Source: Burkholderia sp. Bp8963 (GTDB lineage: Bacteria; Pseudomonadota; Gammaproteobacteria; Burkholderiales; Burkholderiaceae). Taken from it: a stretch of DNA of 64,000 nucleotides. The stretch is taken from the NCBI RefSeq assembly GCF_003854275.1, contig NZ_QTQP01000036.1, positions 1-64,000 on the forward strand. Reading direction: 5' to 3'. Under the pieces are notes generated by a model that was given only the letters and a program-made list of their open reading frames with translations, was not told the DNA's origin and made no database searches. The translations under genes and the position numbers were made by a program. Positions 59,842-64,000 of this stretch are shown here, in pieces. Every line of letters begins with the position of its first letter. The stretch's first letter is position 1.

Positions 59842-61341
59842 TCACTCGTGTGCAGCGGGATTCGTCGCAGCATTCGCCGCCTGCGGCGGCGCGTTCTGCG
59901 CGGCCGGCGCCGCATCCGTGTCCCACCCGCCGCCGAGTGCGAGAAACAGCCGCACCTGGTCGGCCGCGACCTGCCCCTCGGCCGCCGCGACCTGCGCGTG
60001 CACGCTCGTCAGCGTGCGGGTCGCATCGAGATCGGAGATGAACGATTCGCGGCCGGCCAGGTAAAGCCGGTGCGTTTCGTCAGCCGAATTCCGCGCCGAT
60101 TCGTAGGCCGTGCGCAGCGCGTCCGTGCGCTGCGTGTCGGCCGCGTAGGTGGCGAGGGCCGACTGCGTTTCGCGCAGCGCGCTCAGCACGACCCCATCGA
60201 AATGCGCGAGCGCGCCGCCCGTCGCGGCCTCGGCCTCGCGCACGCGCGCGCGCTGGCCGTTGACCGGGAACGTCCAGCTGATCAGTGGTCCGAACGACCA
60301 GCGGTTGGTGGTCGGCGAGAACAGGTCGCCGGCGAGGCCGGTCGTGCCGGCCGATGCGCCGATGCTGATCGACGGGTACAGCGCACCTGTTGCGACGCCG
60401 ATCCGCGCGGTGGACGCGGCCAGCTGCCGCTCCGCTTCGCGCACGTCGGGGCGGCGGCGCAGCAGCGCGGCGCCGTCGCCGATCGGAATCGGCTGGCGCA
60501 ACTGCGGCAGGCGCTCGCACGTGGCGACCGCTTTCGGCAGGTCGGCGGGCGCGCGCGCGAGCAGGGCGGCGAGCTGGTATTGCGCGACCTTGCGGCGGCC
60601 TTCGAAACGCGGGATGTCGGCGGCGAGCGTGCGTACCTGCGTGACGCCGCGCGTCACGTCGCTCTGGTTGCCGCGCCCCGCGTCGCGCAACCGCTGGGAC
60701 ATCGCGACGCGCTGCTTCTGCAGTGCAAGCGACTCCTTCGCGATCGCCAGCTCGTCGCCGGCCGAGCACGCTTCGACATACGCGCGCACGACGTCCGCGA
60801 CAACCGTGATGCGGGCGAGGTCACCGGCGGCCCTGGCGGCGTCGCTGTCCGCGCGCGCGGCTTCGACGCCACGCCGCAGCTTGCCGAACAGGTCGAATTC
60901 ATACGAGACGTTGATGCCGAGCGTGCCTTCGTTCACGACCGGCAGCTTGTTCTCGAGCAGAAATTGCTCGGCCGATTCCTGTGCGCGCTGCACCGCGCCT
61001 TCCGCACGGCCGGAGAACCCGCCCTGTGCATTCGCGACGTCGATCGCCGCACGCGAGCGTGCGAGGTTCGCGGCCGCGACGCGCAGGTCGGTGTTCGATT
61101 TCAGCGCGCTCTGCACCAGTTCGCTGAGGACCGGGTCGTCGTACAGCTGCCACCAGTTGCCGGGCACGGCGTCGTGCGAAACGAGCGTGCCGTTCGCACC
61201 GTCGAGCGCGCCGTTCGCAAGCGGCGCGTTCACGTACGCCTGCTGCGGCAGATGGTAGTCGGGGCCGACCGACTTGCAGGCGCCGAGCGCGAGGGCAAGC
61301 GGCGCGAGCGCCGCCGCGAGCCGGATGCCGTGCCGCGTCAT
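59842..61341 (-). CDS. outer-membrane efflux lipoprotein, NodT/OprM family
   Basis: A 499-residue TolC-like outer-membrane factor. A lipoprotein signal ends LALALGACKSVGPDY (lipobox LGAC). Two OEP repeats follow: NWWQLYDDPVLSELVQSALK...NTDLRVAAANLARSRAAIDV, then EFDLFGKLRRGVEAARAD; and RPDVREAERQLAASTARIGV, ATGALYPSISIGASAG, ALRETQSALATYA. It would form the trimeric exit duct. The start ATG at 61341 overlaps the stop of the HlyD-type gene (ATGA). The C-terminal 25 residues are Ala/Pro-rich. It is the last gene of the efflux operon. Confidence 0.93.
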   Translation of the reverse strand: MTRHGIRLAAALAPLALALGACKSVGPDYHLPQQAYVNAPLANGALDGANGTLVSHDAVPGNWWQLYDDPVLSELVQSALKSNTDLRVAAANLARSRAAIDVANAQGGFSGRAEGAVQRAQESAEQFLLENKLPVVNEGTLGINVSYEFDLFGKLRRGVEAARADSDAARAAGDLARITVVADVVRAYVEACSAGDELAIAKESLALQKQRVAMSQRLRDAGRGNQSDVTRGVTQVRTLAADIPRFEGRRKVAQYQLAALLARAPADLPKAVATCERLPQLRQPIPIGDGAALLRRRPDVREAERQLAASTARIGVATGALYPSISIGASAGTTGLAGDLFSPTTNRWSFGPLISWTFPVNGQRARVREAEAATGGALAHFDGVVLSALRETQSALATYAADTQRTDALRTAYESARNSADETHRLYLAGRESFISDLDATRTLTSVHAQVAAAEGQVAADQVRLFLALGGGWDTDAAPAAQNAPPQAANAATNPAAHE

Positions 61342-62324
61342 TGCGACGCTCCCGCCGCGCTCGCGGCCAATGCCGACGCCGGCTGCGTAGCGGCCGCGCC
61401 GCTCGCGGCATTCGGTTTCGTCGTGTTGTCGCGGCGCGCATCCGATGAATGCGGCGAATCCGCCGAGCGCATCGCGACGGTCGCGGTGCGGCCCGCGATC
61501 ATCCGGAAGTCGTCCGGCACGTCGTCGAGCGCGACGCGCACGGGCACGCGCTGCGCGAGCCGCACCCAGCTGAACGCCGGGTTCACGTTCGGCAGCAGGT
61601 TCGCGCCCTGCGTGCGGTCGCGGTCCTCGATCGCGGCGACGATGCTCTGCACGTGTCCGCGCAGCACATGCGGTTCGCCCATCACCGTGATGTCGACGGG
61701 CTGGCCGATATGGATGCCGCGCAGCTTGGTTTCCTCGAAATAGCCGTCGACGCGGAACGAATGCTGGTCGACGACCGACAGCACCGCGCGCCCGGCCGGC
61801 ACGTATTCGCCGACGCGCGGCGCGCGATCGTTCAGGTAGCCGTCGACCGGGCTGACGATCGTCGTGCGCTGCAGGTTCAGCTTCGCGGTGTCGAGCGACA
61901 CCTGCGCATCCGCGACCGCGGCCTCGCCCTGTTCGACGCGCGTGCGGCTTTCCTCGACCTGCTCGCTCGCGACGAGGTTGCCGAGCTGCAGGTTGCGCGC
62001 GTACTCGCGCTTCGCCTGCGCAAGCGTCGCGCGGCGCTGGTCGAGCGTCGCTTCGGCGAGGCGCTCGGCTAGCGTGTAGCGCGCCTGGTCGATCACGAAC
62101 AGCATCTGGCCGCGCTTCACCGGCTGGTTGTCGACGACGTCCACCGACGTGATCAGGCCCGACACGTCCGGCGCGACCTGGATCACGTCGGCGCGCACGT
62201 GCCCGTCGCGCGTCCACGGCGAGAACATGTAGTAGTTGATGATCCGCCACAGCACGAGGCCGGCTACGACGACGACGATCAGGGTGAGCAGGATCTGTCC
62301 TGCGGAGAGCCAGGATTTTTTCAC
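61338..62324 (-). CDS. HlyD-family periplasmic adaptor, AaeA/EmrA-like
   Basis: A 328-residue membrane-fusion protein. One N-terminal helix (ILLTLIVVVVAGLVLWRIIN) is followed by the lipoyl/barrel part YYMFSPWTRDGHVRADVIQV, APDVSGLITSVDVVDNQPVK, the coiled-coil hairpin ERLAEATLDQRRATLAQAKR...LVASEQVEESRTRVEQGEAA, and IVSPVDGYLNDRAPRVGEYV. This matches AaeA, which pairs with the FUSC-type pump AaeB to expel aromatic acids. The C-terminal 45 residues are low-complexity. It is coupled to the outer-membrane factor by a 4-bp overlap. Confidence 0.93.
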   Translation of the reverse strand: MKKSWLSAGQILLTLIVVVVAGLVLWRIINYYMFSPWTRDGHVRADVIQVAPDVSGLITSVDVVDNQPVKRGQMLFVIDQARYTLAERLAEATLDQRRATLAQAKREYARNLQLGNLVASEQVEESRTRVEQGEAAVADAQVSLDTAKLNLQRTTIVSPVDGYLNDRAPRVGEYVPAGRAVLSVVDQHSFRVDGYFEETKLRGIHIGQPVDITVMGEPHVLRGHVQSIVAAIEDRDRTQGANLLPNVNPAFSWVRLAQRVPVRVALDDVPDDFRMIAGRTATVAMRSADSPHSSDARRDNTTKPNAASGAAATQPASALAASAAGASQ

Positions 62325-62336
62325 GTTCTTTTCACG

Positions 62337-62549
62337 TTAGGTAGCCACGAGATGGCGGGACACGATCACGACGGCGGCCAGCACGAACACGTAGATGCCG
62401 AGGTCGAAGATCGAACGGTGCCAGACGAGGCGATAGAAACCGATGTGCGTGAGGCCGGCGCGGATCACGACGTTGATCAGGTACGCGATCAGCATCAGCA
62501 CGAGCGGGGCCGGCACGAACACGCCGAAGATGTCGATTTCGCCGATCAT
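62337..62549 (-). CDS. DUF1656 small membrane protein, AaeX-like
   Basis: A 70-residue protein with two membrane helices: EIDIFGVFVPAPLVLMLIAY and SIFDLGIYVFVLAAVVIVSR, joined by IGFYRLVWHR. This is the DUF1656/AaeX family, always found between FUSC pumps and HlyD adaptors. The ATG at 62549 (MIGEIDIFG) is the family start, although the frame is open further. Its exact role in the pump is not established. Confidence 0.92.
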   Translation of the reverse strand: MIGEIDIFGVFVPAPLVLMLIAYLINVVIRAGLTHIGFYRLVWHRSIFDLGIYVFVLAAVVIVSRHLVAT

Positions 62550-62586
62550 GGTCGCGGTTGCAGGAGCGTGGAGGTGGAAAGCGGGT

Positions 62587-64000
62587 TCATGCGTGCGTGC
62601 CTCGCGAGGTCTGCGGCGCCTGGCCGGCCGACGCAGGATACAGCGACAGCCGCAGGCCGACGAGCGCATGCAGCGTGTCGCGCAGCCAGCGGCGCGTCGC
62701 GGGCGCGACCGGCTGGGCGTTTGCCGTGGTGTCTGCCGCGCTGTCTGCCGGAGTGTCGGCCCCTTGCGCGACCGGCAGGTTGAGGTCGGCGACCCGGCGC
62801 AGCGCATCGTCGATCGTCTCGCGCAGCGCGGGCGGCGCGGGCTGGCGCTCGTTCGCGGCCGCGCAGCGCGTGAAGTGCTCGGTCACGCCGGCCAGCACGC
62901 GGTCGATCGCGTCCGGCACGTCGCCGCCGAGCTTGCGGCGCGTGCGGCGCAGGTCGAGCGCGTTCAGCGCGATGCGCAGGTCGCGAAAGCTCTCGATCGA
63001 CGGATGGCGGTGATCGTCGGACGCGCCGAGGCGCGGCAGCAGATGCGTCACGCGATCGAGCATCCGCGATGCGTGGTTGCGCTGGTCGTCGAGCGGCTGC
63101 GTCGACGCGGACCGCGCGACGTCTTCCCAGCCCGAGCGCAACAGGCGCCGCACGGCCAGCTCCGCGCCGAACGGGCGGGTTGCGCGGGTCCACACGAACG
63201 CGAACAGCAGCCCGGCGACGCCCGCGAGGTTGCTGTTCAGGAACACGAGGAAATCCGCTTCGTATGCACTCTGGATGCTGATGAACGTGGCCGTGTTGAC
63301 CGCGACGAGCATGGTCACCATGTTGAACTGCGGGCGCGGCAGCAGCGTGCCGACGAGGATGAACGGCCCGGCGAATATCAGCACGAGCATCTCGAAGTCA
63401 TGCACATGCGGCAGCACGACGAACAGGTACAGCCCTGCGAACACGACGCTCGCGCAGGTCGATAGGAAGAACCGGAACACCATCGGCGCCGGCTCGTCGA
63501 GCGCCGCGAAGAAGCTGCACGCGACGGCGAGGAGCGTGACGGCGCCCGCGCCGTCGTGCCAGCCGGAGCTCACCCACAGCCAGCAGCCGGCCAGGATCGC
63601 GCAGACCACCGACAGCGTCGAGAACAGCATCATCCCGCGATCGAAGAACCGCTCGGTGCCGCCGAGCCGCCAGTGCCGGTAGCGCGGCTGCCACACGCCC
63701 GACTCGTTCACGATCAGCGCGCGCAGCGAACGGCAGTCCTGCCAGATGTCGATCACCTGGTGCAGCCGCCACAGTGCGTTCGACAGCAGCGCGCCGTCCC
63801 AGCTCGCCAGCGCGCTGTCCGGCGGCTGCAGGGCGGCGATGCGTGCGCGCAGCCGGTCCGCGACCGGATCATGGGGCACGTCGCCGGTGCTCGCGGCCTT
63901 CACCGTCGGCAACGGCGCGTCGAACCACTTCGCCGCGTCGGCCAGCAGCTCGTCGAGCCCGGCGGGGCGCAGATGCAGGTCGCGCATCAGCGCGAGCAGC
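62587..64000 (-). CDS. FUSC-family efflux pump subunit, AaeB-like (partial)
   Basis: The last 470 or so residues of an inner-membrane FUSC protein, open beyond the window edge. A soluble region (LHQVIDIWQDCRSLRALIVN) precedes the second membrane block: GMMLFSTLSVVCAILAGCWL, AVTLLAVACSFFAALDEPAP, MVFRFFLSTCASVVFAGLYL, LLPRPQFNMVTMLVAVNTAT and NSNLAGVAGLLFAFVWTRAT. Then comes a cytoplasmic C-terminal domain. Family members such as AaeB expel aromatic carboxylic acids; in Burkholderia similar operons export fusaric acid-like compounds. It is followed by the DUF1656, HlyD and outer-membrane genes in one operon. Confidence 0.92.
   Translation of the reverse strand, partial: LLALMRDLHLRPAGLDELLADAAKWFDAPLPTVKAASTGDVPHDPVADRLRARIAALQPPDSALASWDGALLSNALWRLHQVIDIWQDCRSLRALIVNESGVWQPRYRHWRLGGTERFFDRGMMLFSTLSVVCAILAGCWLWVSSGWHDGAGAVTLLAVACSFFAALDEPAPMVFRFFLSTCASVVFAGLYLFVVLPHVHDFEMLVLIFAGPFILVGTLLPRPQFNMVTMLVAVNTATFISIQSAYEADFLVFLNSNLAGVAGLLFAFVWTRATRPFGAELAVRRLLRSGWEDVARSASTQPLDDQRNHASRMLDRVTHLLPRLGASDDHRHPSIESFRDLRIALNALDLRRTRRKLGGDVPDAIDRVLAGVTEHFTRCAAANERQPAPPALRETIDDALRRVADLNLPVAQGADTPADSAADTTANAQPVAPATRRWLRDTLHALVGLRLSLYPASAGQAPQTSRGTHA

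Noticed and set aside
59842..62250. 802-residue frame as a fused adaptor and outer-membrane protein
   Set aside because: The upstream 300 codons are a shifted shadow of the HlyD gene; the true lipoprotein start with its signal peptide is at 61341.
1..64000. tRNA and rRNA genes
   Set aside because: No cloverleaf with the TTCGANNC core or rRNA segment was recognised by eye; a dedicated RNA scan was not possible here.

Overview
The window is high-GC proteobacterial DNA of Burkholderia type. It covers the replication origin and partition region of a secondary replicon (a second or third chromosome, or a megaplasmid) and about 45 kb of flanking accessory and housekeeping genes. The assignment rests on a RepB/Rep_3-type initiator beside an iteron array, a convergent parA-parB pair, a cluster of GTTGTCACGTGACAAC-like parS palindromes, and protein sequences of strongly Burkholderia character. 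From memory, this 16-mer resembles the parS described for the third replicon of B. cenocepacia. I infer a Burkholderia cepacia complex strain, most likely its c3/pC3 replicon, but cannot prove it here.

Layout. 1-5 kb: insertion-sequence debris (IS630 pseudogene, IS110 transposase), an AAA ATPase and a membrane gene broken by an in-frame stop. 5-6.3 kb: no recognisable gene. 6.3-7.3 kb: about 18 copies of a 16-bp iteron, partly phased at 22 bp, with an AT-rich stretch. 7.5-10.5 kb: the initiator gene, then parB and parA on the opposite strand. 10.6-11.9 kb: a gene-free centromere-like region with parS sites. 12-14 kb: decayed genes, including a vapC toxin whose start codon is lost beside an intact vapB. 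14-17 kb: MBL-fold enzyme, TetR regulator, flavodoxin-like protein, a stray iteron and an 8-bp tandem repeat. 17.4-22.6 kb: pyruvate carboxylase and a ProQ/FinO RNA chaperone.

22.8-31.4 kb is a divergent catabolic cluster around an IclR regulator. One arm holds a CoA-ester lyase, a porin and an exported MmgE/PrpD protein; the other holds a class III CoA-transferase, a cyclase-family hydrolase and an MFS carrier. A near-perfect palindrome occurs twice in the divergent promoter. It looks like uptake, CoA activation and C-C cleavage of an unidentified organic acid. ilvD, an MFS gene, an EamA exporter with a histidine-rich tail, an MBL enzyme and a PAP2 phosphatase follow.

38.4-46.3 kb is a chromate-resistance operon: chrB, chrA, exported SOD, chrC-type SOD, a second chrA, a ChrB C-terminal-domain protein, MFS and a beta-propeller protein. 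Next comes a yybP-ykoY manganese riboswitch before a CaCA antiporter, then a dmeRF-type Ni/Co sensor and exporter. Together 35-50 kb forms a metal-handling block. 49.8-55 kb has a TetR/EamA pair sharing an operator motif, and divergent metR-metE.

55-59.2 kb is a mosaic of truncated genes (AraC, SDR, GlxA-type, ModE-type) around a TnpB element whose RuvC glutamate is replaced. 59.2-64 kb holds a Mop-domain molybdate protein and an AaeXAB-like efflux operon cut by the window edge.
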